From Mytilisepta virgata (Eukaryota; Mollusca; Bivalvia; Mytilida; Mytilidae), in assembly GCA_028015205.1 (NCBI GenBank), contig CM051510.1:28086580-28150579 (forward strand): a stretch of DNA of 64,000 nt. Direction: 5' to 3'. Below the pieces are notes generated by a model. It was given only the letters and a program-made list of their open reading frames with translations. It was not told the origin of the DNA and searched no databases. The position numbers and the translations under genes were made by a program. This document shows positions 22,403 to 34,787 of this stretch, one piece after another. Each line of letters begins with the position of its first letter. Within the stretch, counting starts at the first letter, position 1.

Positions 22403-22551
22403 TTTTATACTTATTGACTGAGTAAGAGGGGAATAGTAAGTTTATTGTCCCGAGGAACAACTATTTCCCCGAGGCAACGCCGAGGGGCAATAGTTGTTCA
22501 GAGGGACAATAAACTTACTATTCCCCGACTACTCAGTCAGTAAGTGTTTTA
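22403..22551. repeat. Long, GC-containing hairpin / foldback element
   Basis: Arms of about 60 bases (22403-22465 and 22488-22551) pair with few mismatches. GGGGAATAGTAAGTTTATTG on the left matches the inverse of CAATAAACTTACTATTCCCC on the right. The loop contains GAGGCAACGCCGAGG. Likely a foldback MITE, and recent, because the arms are nearly intact. Confidence 0.8.
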
Positions 22552-24570
22552 TTATACCGAAAGAAACACAAGAGATAATTAAGGCAAAATTTAAGTCATG
22601 TGTACGTACCCGAGATGCATGATCGAGTGACAGAGTCCATTATTTTTTTTAAAATTCAGAATGCCTTCCAAATCCGTGTCAGAAAGAAGCAAACCGGCCA
22701 CCCTCAGCCATGATTTTTGCAAAACTGTCGTCTGATGAAATGTACCGGAACATCTCGGGATTCAGCATTGACGATAACCTATAACGCGGGAGCTTCCGAA
22801 CGGGTCGGCTAAAACCTCCCAGCCAATCCCGTGCCCGGGATTAAAAATCCGCGAAACAACGTAACTTGAAGAGGGAAAATAGTTTTTTGAGGGAAAATAG
22901 TTTGGAAACTATTGACCGGTGACCGGGGAAAATAGTTAAATCACTGAAAATGTTAAAAATAGTGAAATTATTGTGCATGTATTTATTATAGAAAAATATA
23001 TCTAAGGTATAATAAAAACAACTATGTAATAATATAATAATACGCCGTTGGCGTGGCCAATGATGCGAGCACAGCAATATTAGCCCTTTCTAGAAACTCA
23101 TTTCTGACTCTAAAATTATAATTTGAAGCAAGTTATTTCCCTTACTTTACTTACTTCCGTCGAACGAATTCTTTTCTAGCCTTAGTATTTAGCACAATAT
23201 GGCTGCCCCCATTAAGCAAAGACTTTTCTAAATGACCAATAAGTAGAAAACGCATATGCTCCTATAGCGCTCGCTGCGCTCGATAATAGTAATACAATAA
23301 CCCTATAGTGTATACGTATTTATTTTGTTGAAAATATTAAATAAAAATAAAGCAGGAGTCTTTAACATAAAATTAATAGAAAATGGGCTACTATAGTAAC
23401 TGGCTCACATTTCTAAATATTAAATGGTTTCTCCCTCCTGCGCGATGCATCATGCTACAGACATTCGGTTACACCTTCCATGTATATGTTCCTACTTTTG
23501 TGCTAAAGTTCAAAAAAAAAAATTATGGTTGCAGTTGTTTACCGCACGTAATTTATTCATTGTTATTTTTTTTAAAAGACAGACTGGAAAGGTAATGTTC
23601 TCCTTGACTTAAATAAATAGTTTTCTTAAAATAAGCCAAATTATTTATCATTTTATAATAAATGACTTTTAATTGGTCGAAACAGTCATATGATCGTCAA
23701 CAAACTCGTCTGCGGAGTTCAAACCTGATACAATTATGTAAAATAGAACTTAGAAGTCATCAGGTTTTGTTTGTTTGTTGTGCAGGTAGGATAATGCTTT
23801 TAGGGCACAATATTATTGAAAGCAGTATGTGTAAATATTTTTCCTTAAAGGTCCCCCTAATCTATCGTAACACTTTTTTTAATGATATAACTTCTTTAAA
23901 TTAATTTCTCCACAAATTTGCCAAGTTTTGCAATACATTACAAGACATTTAATTGCCGAGTTGTTTTTTTTTTTCAAATATTTGAAATATGACTGTTTTA
24001 TTTAAGTTAGTTTCAACACATTTTATTACTTAAGTCAGAAATAAGTTAACATAATATACAATGAACATTCAGACACAACATGCATTAATTAAAGGGATTG
24101 GGAAACAAGTTACAAAATTATATTAATCCCTATCCCTAAGTTTAAAACAAGTTTATTTATGGTAATATGTGAGCATGTGGTTGTTTAGTATTGGAATTCT
24201 CTGTTGACCAATAAAATTTTCCGCGCGAAAACAACAAATAGACACGATTCTGGAGGTGTGCCTAGATTGGCAGAAGTTATAAAGTAGAGATCGTGAATTT
24301 TTGTTGTAAACATAGGATTATAGTGTATACGATTAAGCAAAATAAACCGTGTGTATTGCAGATTAACAAAGAAAATATGCACGTATTAATAATTGATTCC
24401 AACAATGAATTTCAGAATATATGAATATTACAAAAACATGTAATGACAGTTGATCGGAACTGATATACACATAGTTAATTTTCCGGCTTTTGATGACTTT
24501 TCCTGGAGGAGTAAAGTCTGTAATTCTTTATCTCATTTAAATAAAGGGCTGTTGCCGTATCTCAGACGCA
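22552..24570. other. Intergenic, one dispersed repeat
   Basis: Apart from the repeat at 23083-23290, this is AT-rich sequence with short frames lacking motif or splice support. Confidence 0.4.
23083..23290 (+). repeat. Dispersed repeat, copy 1 (second copy 33070-33297)
   Basis: CTGACTCTAAAATTATAATT, GAAGCAAGTTATTTCCCTTA and a GCATATGCTC...TATAGCG...CGCTCG end recur in the same order and orientation at 33070-33297, with about 80-90 percent identity by eye. Confidence 0.75.
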
Positions 24571-24579
24571 TCATAAAGT

Positions 24580-24696
24580 AACCAATCAGCGATCAGTAAT
24601 TATTTGAAGATGGCGTGTATGTCTACTGAAACTAATAGCTCCGCACCGAGATGCGAAGCAATCGTCACACTCAAAAGGTTTGACTTAATTTTCACT
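24580..24696 (+). other. Candidate first exon with CCAAT box (unassigned gene)
   Basis: ACCAATCAGC at about 24580-24589 precedes GAAGATGGCG, a strong initiation context. The ATG at 24610 opens a frame (MACMSTETNSSAPRCEAIVT...) that reaches a GTATGT donor-like site at 24697. No downstream exon can be linked with confidence. It could equally be repeat-derived or chance. Confidence 0.25.
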
Positions 24697-24792
24697 GTAT
24701 GTTAAATAGAATATCATGTGCAGACGTTTTACACATGACGCCAATTATCTAAAAGTTATCCTTGACGGAGCTCAACCTATAGAACTGCCTAG

Positions 24793-25128
24793 CGCGTCCC
24801 CAGGTGGTCGAATGGGGAAGACCCTCTCGTTGGGGGTTTCAGGTAATAATAAGGAAACCCTGACCGCGGACCATAGTGGGTAACGTGTTTGGAGAATACC
24901 ACACATCCTCCTTCTGTAGTTATCGACAAATAGTAGCTTGATGGCCGCTAGAGAAGGCTAAATAATCAGACCCTTCTCAACCATCCTCCTTTCACAGTGG
25001 CAGTCAAAAGTAGTTGCCCTTTGTGTCCCATCCTACCCCTATTTGAATTGTTTGATAAATTGAGCTTAGTTCTCGGCCTGAAGAAGCATGAAATATTTGC
25101 CACTGGACGTTAAGCAACAATTAATCAA
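24793..25128 (+). mobile_element. SINE, family 2, copy a
   Basis: A GC-richer head (GCGCGTCCCCAGGTGGTCGA) contains GACCCTCTCGTTGGG. The 3' end is ATTTGCCACTGGACGTTAAG followed by CAACAATTAATCAATCAA. The head is inverted relative to 28202-28600, and the tail is shared with the inverted pair at 60965-61345. Its 3' tail is the same as that of SINE family 1. Confidence 0.7.
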
Positions 25129-26684
25129 TCAACCTAAGAGTTATGAGGGCCGTAACTTATCACGTGATTAGTTCAAATGTCCCGGATGTTCCCGCCTTAA
25201 CATTGCTGTCTTTAAATCTCAGTCCGCGGAATGAATTTTTCCTTATTTTAGTACCGAAATCATTTTGAATCCCATTACTACTTAGTAGTCAGGTGCAGTT
25301 AGCAGAGTCGTAACTTAGTATTGAACTCACCTGATTTTTTTTCAATCATGTGATCCGGAGAAACAAAAATATTTCGCTTATGGAATTTTCAATTTAAAAG
25401 GGAGGTAACTCTTCCTAATCATTCCTGGGTTGCACCAAATATACAAAAAGTGCACAGACATTCTTAAGATTATTAGTTTTAAAAATATTGAGACATCTCT
25501 GGTTTGGTAATTTCAAATTTTAATGTTTTGTAAACTTTTTGAATTCATTTATTTTTCCATTGTATGATTCCCCATCCAAAATAATATTCGCAGTTAAAAA
25601 TATATACTTTATAAACAATGTTAAAAATGTAATGTTTTGTTGGACGATTCATGGAGGTTAATTGACCTACGAAGAATTGTCCTTAATTTCTATCATTTAG
25701 ACTTTCAAAATGCAACAAAAAAAATCCATTCCGTGAACTGAGATTTACAAACAGTAGTCATTTTTTTCTATTAATGAATTTTGTGTGGAATACTGTATTT
25801 GAATAAGATTTTTAATAGCTGTTGTAGATTCAGTAATTGAAATTTGTCTTTCGGTTAGGCTTATTGTTCAACACTGAAATCACAAAAGACAATCCTTGTG
25901 TGTTCTTATGGTAGTGTTTAGTGTAGTGGATGTTATGTCATTTATACGAATACTCCGTATCGTATCATTTTGAAAAATAACGACTATACTATTTATAATT
26001 GGTCGATAAAAAATATTTCCCGTTTACATATTACAATTATTAACCACAGTTGTGCCAATTAAGTGTAGTTGCCATTTTGAGTAGGGAAAGGCTTTTTGAG
26101 AACTAAATGTATATAAGTTTCGAGAAATACGCACTTCCGAATATTACAGCTGTCCTACGCCGGATTTTCAGCATTAGTTTAGACTTTCAAGTTTGTGTCA
26201 TTTTGTGTGTGCTATCCCACCATATGTTCAAGATTATAGTTAAATATAATTGAATTTGTCCATGCCTTGAATATGCGTGAAATATTTCCCGCTGGGTGTA
26301 AACAATATACACAATCAATTAATCAGAGCACATCAAGATGGTTTCAGCTATTAGTTGGGAAAGACTTTGTTGACATCAAAGTTGGTAGAAAGGGGCATAG
26401 GACAAAAGTCAAAGGTAAGATGATAAAAATTATGCTGTGTATAACTATGACACCTGTACCTACATAAATCGCATGTTTTCATACAAAATCTCAACAAATC
26501 AAAACTAAATAAACATGTCTACTACAAATCGACCACATACCTTTTTTTTTTAAATATATCATAAATCACAGTACTATTTTGGGATAAAGTAAGAAAATTA
26601 TTCATTTTTGTTTAAATTAATTTTCAGCATCCATTTATGTGACATAATGAACTAACAGTAGTTTGTGTTTACATCTTAAACAAG
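25129..26684. other. Intergenic upstream of gene C
   Basis: Mostly AT-rich. An old SINE-tail-like segment occurs at 26262-26320 (GAAATATTTCCCGCTGGGTG then ATCAATTAATCA), followed by an exon-like stretch ending AAAG|GTAAGA at 26414. The proximal 100 bases before gene C show no clear TATA box; TTTTCAG at 26622-26628 could be a 5'-UTR acceptor. Confidence 0.35.
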
Positions 26685-26748
26685 ATGGCTGTGAAAGGAG
26701 TGTTCGGAGGATTACTTATGGTCATAATTGCTGTAAATTTTGTTTCTT
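26685..26748 (+). other. Gene C exon 1 (signal-peptide exon)
   Basis: 64 coding bases: 21 codons plus T, followed by GTAAGT. The split codon T|TG gives Leu, as in gene E. The ATG context is AAGATGG. Confidence 0.82.
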
Positions 26749-29700
26749 GTAAGTATATGTAATTTCGTCGGAATTGTTATAACGAAATTTTTATTATTTC
26801 TACGATTGTGTTAATGTCTCGTCTTGTGGATTCCAAGTTACCAACGGTATTACCTGCTCAAATGTTTTACAAAATTTTAGTACATTAGCTTGGTTCTAAA
26901 TTTGATGTTGTAAGATAGTGAATGTTTGGTTCATAAAGATCATCAACCTTCAAGCATGGATCTGTCCTTTGACGGTGTTTTTCTATGCTTTTTTTTTTTG
27001 GTTATATTAGATGTGAATAGACAATTCAATAGATAGGGTTATTGTGATGGCTTTTGGCTTTTCAGTCTTGACAAGTTCTGTTGAATCTGTGCATTGAAAA
27101 TTGTATCTTAGGTTACCTTCTCTTGTCTTGTGGTGATAACCTCGCTTCCATTTTTAAAATCTCTGTACAGTACATATTGATATTTGTATGTATATGTAAA
27201 CATTGTAAAAAGTGTATTTAGTGAGTAATGCCCAAGGCGGAAAAGATCAGTCGAAAAATATGATATTGAACGTAATATTGGTATAACCATGCAGTATTGT
27301 GTACAATGCTGGAACGATTTGTTATACCAGTATTGTGTACAATACTAGAATGATTTGTTATACCAGTATTATTAAAAAGTAATTCTGGATTCCAGTATTT
27401 TCATTTCAATTTTTTTCTCTAAAACACATAAAGATACTGGACATACTAATATTCATGAAAATTCAAAATTTGAAATAATAATCAAACACGTTGTATAAGC
27501 TTCGATTGCCGAATTTACAGAAGAGGTGAAACGAATATCATCACTTGACAATGTTAGAATTCATGTACTCTTACAAACATTCAAAAATTCTATACATTGA
27601 AAGAATAAAAGATTATTCATCAATTCCAAAAATTTGCGTTTCCATTTAATTTTTTATTACTGTGTCCAAAACTTACTAATATAAGAAATAAAAACATTAA
27701 AAGGATTGCAAATTAATGCCAAAACTTTAAGGATGTTCGCTGTCATGTTTTTAAATTTTTATCAGATGTTCAGAATCATCTGGTTTTATCCATTTGAATG
27801 TCATAAATTATTTTTCCCGCTAACACCCGTAGAGAGTGCATTAAGGGGTGTGTCTCCTGTGGGAAACTCTTGTTGGTGGTGGTGTTTTATAAACGTATAG
27901 TTTTCATAATTGCATTTTTTTTGTTGGTGATTATTTTCGAATTATTATCTTGTGTCTTAACCAATCATTGTCAATTATTCCATTATATTACGTTAATTGT
28001 GTTCTGCAGTTGATAATTATAAAGTGATTATATTGCTCTATATGGGCTCCAAAATTTGAAAATAAAAACATTTGTATTCGTTTGAACACATCTGAATAGA
28101 GCAAGAAAAATATTTATAAAATGAATTTTTGGGCAAGTTTTTTATATCTTTCATGCATGTATATCTCATGCAGTGTAAAAAGCCACAAAAATTGTTTGAT
28201 TGATTAATTGTTGTTTTCTTAACGTCCAGTGTCAAATATTTCTTGCTTCTTCAGAACGAGAACCAGTTCAACAATTTATCAAACACACTTTAAATATGAC
28301 TGGGGCGGGAAACAAGGTGAAACCAATTCTGACTGAAAAAAGAAACTGTAAAATAGTGGATCGTTGGGTAGGGTAGGATAATTTAGATTTCTGTAGCAAC
28401 ATTAGCCTAATTTTTTTTCGAAAATACAGGAGTGGCCTTTAGCGTGCAGGGAGTATGGATGTCTCCAAACACATTACCCACTACGATCCATGGTCAGACT
28501 TTCCGTATTATGACCTGACAACCTCCCAACGAGAGGGTCTCCCCTATCCGATACATGGGGACGTGCAAGGCAGCTCTGTGGGTTGAGCTCCCGTGATCCA
28601 TCACATGTGCCTAGCAAAAATTGTTTGAAATTTAATTTCAAAAACAATACAGTTGAAATTTTACTGTCTCCTGACTGCGATACTTCATTCTGGTAAAACA
28701 ACTAAAAGACTTCATGAATAAAGGTTGTACCGAGGAAGTTTAAAATTCTTATAATTTATCTTTAGGATTGTATTACTAAGAGAAACATAATTCATTTCTG
28801 AAACTGACACTATGCCTAAGTCAGTTAAAGTGTGTAAAGGTAATAATATTTGCAACAAAAATAGAAAAAAAAATAACAAGCGGATTCAGAAAATGTATTA
28901 TCATATTAGTGGGATTTTTGAATTACAATATATTTGGTTTCTTTGTTTGAATAAGACTGAAGTTTTGCTTTTGGGGAAAAAATGCATAAAATGAAAAATG
29001 AAAAAATGTTTAGGACACAAGCTGAATTTCCCAATTTTTCAAAATTCGACCTATATGTGCCCCAATTTTTTAAAAAAAATTATAAGATCTTATTGGCATC
29101 TACATAGAGTATGTGACAATCTGTATAGAAATTAAATGCATCAAGTTAAAAATCAACGAGGAGTTTAGGTCACAAGAAAGTGTGACGGACGGACAGACGG
29201 ATGAACAGACAGATATACGGAAGAGGGCGATAACTATATCCTCGAACTTCTTCGAATAGCAGTGATAAAATTGTCGTGGATAAAAACTGTTGTCAACATT
29301 ATATGCACCGGAGCTCCTACTTGATAGGAGACTTTCTGGGGAAACCTGAATTCATTCATACATGTAGGAGCGGTTATAAATTTTAGTCATATACACTTGG
29401 AATTCCATTTTGTCCAAAACCTAACTAGAGAAATCAATTTTGTTTTATTTATTACTGACATACATTTCCGCTAGTCACTTCATCAATCTATAGTATTCCG
29501 ATATATAGTAATTGTAGAGATCAGTATAAGAAAAAAATGTATGGGGTTAATGTACTTGTTTATGATACGTAAAGGATAGAATATTTTTCTGAAAACAGAC
29601 CTCCCCAGTATTTTTCAATCATGAAGGTTTTTGGTAGGATAAGTTTTGTCTTTCAAAAGTTCAGGGAATGCAACAAGAATTGTATGAAAAAATGATTTCA

Positions 29701-31550
29701 TTGGCTTTTTTATGAAATATGTGAGAAAATTGCGATAGATAATCTGTGCATGTGGTCATTGAATAAACAATGACATGAAATAAGAAATTAAATTTCGGAC
29801 ATGTGACGGATCTAATGGCAATGAAACATCTATAAAAACATGATAAATAGAAGAATGGTTCAAACATTTGTTTAATTTGTAGGATGTTGTCCAACGGGAA
29901 TTAGACATTATCTAATTAATTTTATATTTTCTTTCAGTGTCGTCTTCATTTAATGCAAACAGATTAAGTGATTTGAAAGAACAACAAAATGGCGGCAATG
30001 ACCTTCCTGGTCACTCACTGTCTACAAATGTCACATCATCACCAAAGTATAAGGCATTCGTCGGCAGACTGAAAAAATTGGGAAAAATTAATGGTCAAAC
30101 AGTCTTTGAAAAAATGATCCCAACAGAAAATGATATCTTCAATCCTCTGTTTGACGAACACCCTCGTATAAAACGGTCGACGTCTGGAGTTCTTAGGTCG
30201 AAAAATATCAGGGCAGGCGAAATTAGGTCGCTGGATATTAAAAGTCGAAATGTATTGGCTGACAAAATTGTGGGTGATAAAATAATTGCTGAGACTGTTA
30301 TTGTTAGCAATAATATTCGTAATAGAGAAACAAAGCCAGGACAAGGAGACAAAACCGATACAAATGTGGTAGAAAAACAACCGAAAAAAGAAAAACCCTC
30401 AACGCCGAAAAAGGCTAAAGATGAACATCCTGACAAAAAAGGACACAAAATAGAACAACCGGAAAAAGATAAACATGTAAAGACGAAGAAAACTAAAGGT
30501 GGACATTCAGAAATTCCTGACAAAAAAGGACAAAAAGTAGAAAAACCGGAAAAAGATAAACATGTAAAGACGAAGAAAACTAAAGGTGGACATTCAGAAA
30601 TTCCTGACAAAAAAGGACAAAAAGTAGAAAAACCGGAAAAAGATAAACATGTAAAGACGAAGAAAACTAAAGGTGGACATTCAGACAGAAAAGGACTTCA
30701 AACGGAGAAACAAATTAAAAAAGCTTCTTCTGACAAACAAACAAAAGAAAAACATCTTGTCACAGTCGATAAAGGTAAAGGAAAGAAACCTAAGACTCCA
30801 ACAAAATCAGAACATGTTGAAGTTGGTAAACCTCTGTTAAGTCCCTTTATACATGAACCTAACGGGCCATTGTCCGGACTAGAGTTCGTTCGACCACAAA
30901 AAGCATCATATAAAAAATCGAAGAGCAGTTTGTATGGTTCTGAATCGTTCCGGGATATTCCAAAAGGAAATTTTTATGATCAGTCTCTTGGAAATAGAGA
31001 GCGTAAATTCCAAAATGACTATCAAATAGTTTTGGACAGTCTCCCACAATTGGCGGAAGGGAATGAACATGGTGTTAAGAAAATTAAAATCGAAAATGGT
31101 GTAACCAAAGAAAGAATTCAACCAAAGGCGGATAAAACAACTACCTCCTCAGACAGTGGTTTAGGGCTATTAAGAGCCAAAGAAATTAAATCAGGTAGTA
31201 TTGAAGCTCTTAATACGGAAGCAAAAATGATTGCAGCTGACTCGATCAGAAGCAATTTCATTGACGCTAAGTTTATTCGTATGCGCAAGGAAAAAAGAAA
31301 GCCAAACTCTAATTCAAAACCAAAGTTATCGGAATTCAGACACGTCAATCATGTCTTCTCTCCAAAGAAGACATCAAACATAAAACCTTTGTGGAGTGTA
31401 TCAGATAAATCAAAAACACAAAAATTCAGACCACATTCAGAACGCAAGATTTTAAGACAGGAAGAAATTGTGAAGAATGTGGATAACATACATGGAATAA
31501 GAGATCACAACCCGTTTGATTCTGGACATGTTCTTTTTAGAGAAAAGTAG
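26685..31550 (+). CDS. Gene C: secreted Lys-rich protein with two pentad-repeat blocks
   Basis: Proposed CDS is join(26685..26748, 29938..31550), 558 residues. Exon 1 encodes MAVKGVFGGLLMVIIAVNFV plus Ser, a signal peptide, and ends at GTAAGT in phase 1. Exon 2 follows CTTTCAG and continues LSSSFNANRLSDLKEQQ. HPRIKRS at about 96-102 is a dibasic, furin-like site just before pentad block 1 (about 105-145, GVLRSKNIRAGEIRS to AETVIVSNN). Next is a Lys-rich disordered region with three 29-residue tandem units (EIPDKKGQKVEKPEKDKHVK-type, about 185-271). A Ser/Tyr/Phe region follows, then pentad block 2 (about 428-471, GLLRAKEIKSGSIEA to DAKFIRMRK) and a basic tail. The protein is strongly basic, opposite in charge to gene A. 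No named family is recognised. Confidence 0.85.
26749..29937 (+). other. Gene C intron 1 with repeats
   Basis: Phase-1 intron of 3,189 bases. It includes a two-copy tandem of about 36 bases near 27285-27368 (TTGTTATACCAGTATTGTGT), a SINE at 28202-28600 on the minus strand and a (GACG)-rich repeat tail near 29185-29230. The rest is AT-rich with no other exon supported. Confidence 0.75.
28202..28600 (-). mobile_element. SINE, family 2, copy b (minus strand)
   Basis: Begins on the plus strand with TGATTAATTGTTGTTTTCTT and AACGTCCAGTGTCAAATATT, the inverted family tail. It runs through CACATTACCCACTACGATCC and CCCAACGAGAGGGTCTCCCC to a GC-rich head. It matches 24793-25128 in inverse orientation. 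Confidence 0.7.
30505..30690 (+). repeat. 87-bp coding tandem repeat in gene C
   Basis: Two fully alike 87-base units plus diverged flanking units encode the 29-residue Lys-rich repeat. Near-identity at the DNA level indicates recent expansion. Confidence 0.85.
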
Positions 31551-33069
31551 TAACTGTAGTACTGTTACATCAGAATTTATAATTGATGAGTAACAAAGGC
31601 CATACCAAATTGATTTTTACTTCTTTGGATTTTTGGATGGTAAAAATATGTGCGAGCGGGCATAATTTTAATATTTTTAATTTTTTTTTCTCGAGGACTA
31701 GTTTTTGCGAAGATCCAATTTACGTGCGGTACACATTTTTTTAACTAAAATATTGCAAAAACATTTTAACAGCGGGCGAACAATTTTTATTTTAATTTCT
31801 TGAAAAATGAAGAATTTTGGGCGTATTTTCAGCATTTTTGCAAAATGAAGCGGGAAAAATATTTTCTATCAAAATTTACATAGTCCAAAAATTGGAGCAG
31901 TGAAATCCAAAGAACGAAAGATCAATTTAGTGAGAAAGTTTTTCATGATAGGTTCACGTTATTCAGAAGGCAGTTTCCAAATACAGTAATATCGGGAGTC
32001 TAGCTAGAATTTGAGACAATGCTGCAAAATGTGGCAATTTTAGAACATTCGCAATTATTGTTTATTTTTTTATTTTGTAGATGTAATCCAGATCCGTAAT
32101 CAGATATTTTGTTTTACATAGCGTCGGATGACTATTCTGTTCTAAAAAGTTTAATAGAAAATAAATATAAATATTTTTATCTTACTTCATTAAGGATGAT
32201 CGCGGGTCTAATAGGAAATAAATAGGATTTCAAATAGGTGTTTTAGTTTGAGAGAACATATGAATAGTAAACAAATAAGCAAGAAAAAAATATAGGTTCA
32301 TGTGCTCATTTTAGAACTATAAGGCCTTGAAAAATTGCAGGAAATGGGTTTTCTCTGGATTTTTCATTGTCTTTGCATTGACAACTTCAGTCTCTCAAAA
32401 ATATATAAAAAAATAAAAAAAAGATTTCATAAAAGTTTGTCAAATACCATTTTAAGGTATATATGATTGAATTAAAAAAGAAAAATAGGGGGTTCATGGG
32501 CAAAAAATTTCATGTTTAAGAAATGGATAAAACCCGAAGATTCCGAAAGTCTGACAAAAAGACCAAAACATTACCAAAACATGACCATCGAGCATCCTTA
32601 AGCAGAAAATAGATATTCTATCCTGAAACTGTAAATCTTTATTTTTCTTCATCGTTATATTGGCGTCATTGTTTGTGGTGTCTGTCATTTGGGACTCAGT
32701 GCTTCTAATAAAGAGCGTATTTCGTGCTAAACCAATTTATTTATGTCATTTAGTACACCTAATACTGAGAGAATCGGTAGTAGTTCCAACTAGAACAACA
32801 GTTTTACCATGCATTACTCGATAACTTCCAAAACTGCTTGCTTTAATTAGCACACCGGGCGGGGGGGGGGGGGGGGGGGGGGGTCTCTCTCTCTCCAAGA
32901 ACTGAGTTTTTAATATATCCCAAAACACAATCAGGTGATCATAAAACTTTTACCTACATTCATGTTTCCAACATTTCATGTATTCAGACATGTAATACGT
33001 CCAATAAATATTATAAATACAATATATTTATGCAAATCTTAGATAGCCTTTCGCTTAACTTTTAGAATA
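31551..33069. other. Intergenic downstream of gene C
   Basis: AT-rich. A G tract at about 32862-32883 followed by (TC)n is the only notable element. Candidate AATAAA hexamers occur only about 600 bases after the stop, near 32160. Confidence 0.45.
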
Positions 33070-33297
33070 TTTCCAGAAACTCATTTCAAGTATCACGATT
33101 CTGACTCTAAAATTATAATTTGAAGCAAGTTATTTCCCTTACTTTACTTAGTTCCGTTACCGGCAAACGAAACTTTTTCTAGCCGTAGTATGTAGCACAA
33201 ATCGGATTGCATAATTGCTGGCCCATTTACCAAAGACTTATCTAAATGACCCATATGTAGAAAATGCATATGCTCATATAGCGTTTGCTACGCTCGC
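33070..33297 (+). repeat. Dispersed repeat, copy 2 (first copy 23083-23290)
   Basis: Same word order as the first copy: TCTGACTCTAAAATTATAAT, AAGCAAGTTATTTCCCTTAC, then GCATATGCTCATATAGCGTT and GCTACGCTCGC. Confidence 0.75.
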
Positions 33298-33682
33298 TAT
33301 GAATGTTGTTAAAATCTGGAACAATTATTGTATATTACAGACCTCAAACTGTATCTGAATGAGAGCTTTGGAGTAACACTATAAATTAAAATACTTTTAC
33401 AGTCCCCTTTACTATATAAGCCTTCAAAGGCATAGATTATAGTTTTTAGGGAGCAGCAACATGTACTCTCTGAAAGAAGCAATAAAAATCCAAGGCGGTA
33501 AATTGTAGGTTTACACTTTATACAAAGGGATTCTTAATGCACTTATATGGTACAGGCTTCAACATTCATGGATGACTCGCATTAAGTTTCCTTTGTGCAT
33601 GTAAATAAATGATTTCGGATGTTTTCGGATGTTTTCAAACAAAACATAACAAAAACTTGCACCATAATAACTTAAATTTGAC

Positions 33683-34043
33683 GATGGATGGATGGATGGA
33701 TGGATGGATTAACGTCCAGTGGCAGCCAGGTGCACATCAGGACTAGAACATGTATGATAATGAATATGATCCCTGCTTTGCACTAGACCGACACACTGAG
33801 CCGGATTTTTAACGTGATAGCTCACGGGGTAACTACCCACAGGAAGATATATCACCCCACTCGGACACATGATTCTGACTCCGAGCCGATCAGTAGATCT
33901 TTGCCCTTACTGCTAGATGCCGCGTGTTTGGCGGAGAAGCAGCAAATACCAATTTTAATGTCTTTGGTTTGACCCGGCCGGGGATCGAACCCGCGACCTT
34001 CCACACTCGAGGCAAGCACGCTACCACGAGATCACCGAGGCGG
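33683..34043 (-). mobile_element. tRNA-derived SINE, family 1, copy b (minus strand)
   Basis: Plus-strand order is (GATG)n, AACGTCCAGTGGCAGCC tail, body, then GGGATCGAACCCGCGACC (inverse B box) and CTACCACGAGATCACCGAGG (inverse A-box head). Close match to the copies at 19231 and 47643. Confidence 0.88.
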
Positions 34044-34234
34044 TTTAGATTGGAAGAAGACAGCATACAGTTCACATAAGAACATAGTAATGCATCAGAA
34101 CAAACAGCGGTAATATGACAATAAACATTTATCACTATAGCATGACTTGCAGTATGCGATTTATGACAAGGAAAAAAGGAAATACATATTAAACAAATGA
34201 ATATCACTGAGGTTTTACACCATTTTCAGTGTAA

Positions 34235-34435
34235 ATGGCTACTCCCACTTGCGGGTCTCCCATTTGCAACAGTTATCTTTCCTGACAGACGATGTCTTGT
34301 ATTCAACGTGAAGTACAAAAAATACTTATAATTTGTTCTGAAAATATTGAATCAGGGAATACCTTCAACAGACATCGAAAAATGTGAAAAGATATATCCC
34401 AAAACATATTATTGTGTATGGGGGATATTGTTCCT
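34235..34435 (+). repeat. Dispersed repeat, copy 2 (first copy 2255-2480)
   Basis: Shares GTTATCTTTCCTGACAGA and the following segment with gene A's intron. Confidence 0.55.
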
Positions 34436-34533
34436 TTTTTATTCTTCAAATGCGGAAGTTTGACGTTGGATGTGTTATTAGTTATTAGCATAAAAATACC
34501 CCAATCGAGCATCAAGAAAATAGACTCCCCTCC
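34435..34533 (+). repeat. Direct repeat, copy 1 (second copy 35398-35505)
   Basis: TTTTATTCTTCAAATGCGGA and CCAATCGAGCATCA recur about 960 bases downstream. A C tract follows the first copy at about 34540-34566. Confidence 0.7.
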
Positions 34534-34589
34534 ACCCCCAACCCCCCCCCCCCCCCCCCCCCCCCCTCCTAAGTAAACTTAGAGTAGTC

Positions 34590-34787
34590 GGGAAGAAGAA
34601 TAGCTCTGGCCAAGTACATTTCTGGTCAGGAAGTAAAACAGCTCTGGTTAAGAATTAGAGCAGTCCTGGTCCACGACTGCTTTTTAGGGCAGCTCTGGTC
34701 AAGAATCAGAGCATTCCTGGTCCACTATTGCTTTTTAGAACAGCTCTGGCCAAGAATTAGAGGAGTCCTAGTGCAAGACTGTTTTTG
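34590..34787 (+). repeat. 66-bp tandem repeat, about 3 copies
   Basis: Units share AGCTCTGGTCAAGAATCAGA, TCCTGGTCCACGACTGCTTT and TTAGGGC-like ends, with moderate divergence. Confidence 0.8.

Noticed and set aside
26267..26467. 66-codon frame as an independent small protein
   Set aside because: Its left half resembles the SINE 3' tail, and it runs through a splice-donor-like site. At most a possible exon fragment remains.
30039..31348. Minus-strand frames opposite gene C
   Set aside because: Shadow frames of the Lys-rich coding sequence (Cys/Phe/Ser rich), without independent evidence.
19231..34043. tRNA genes at the A/B-box sequences
   Set aside because: Multiple dispersed copies, diverged boxes, an unrelated 3' body and target duplications show they are SINEs.
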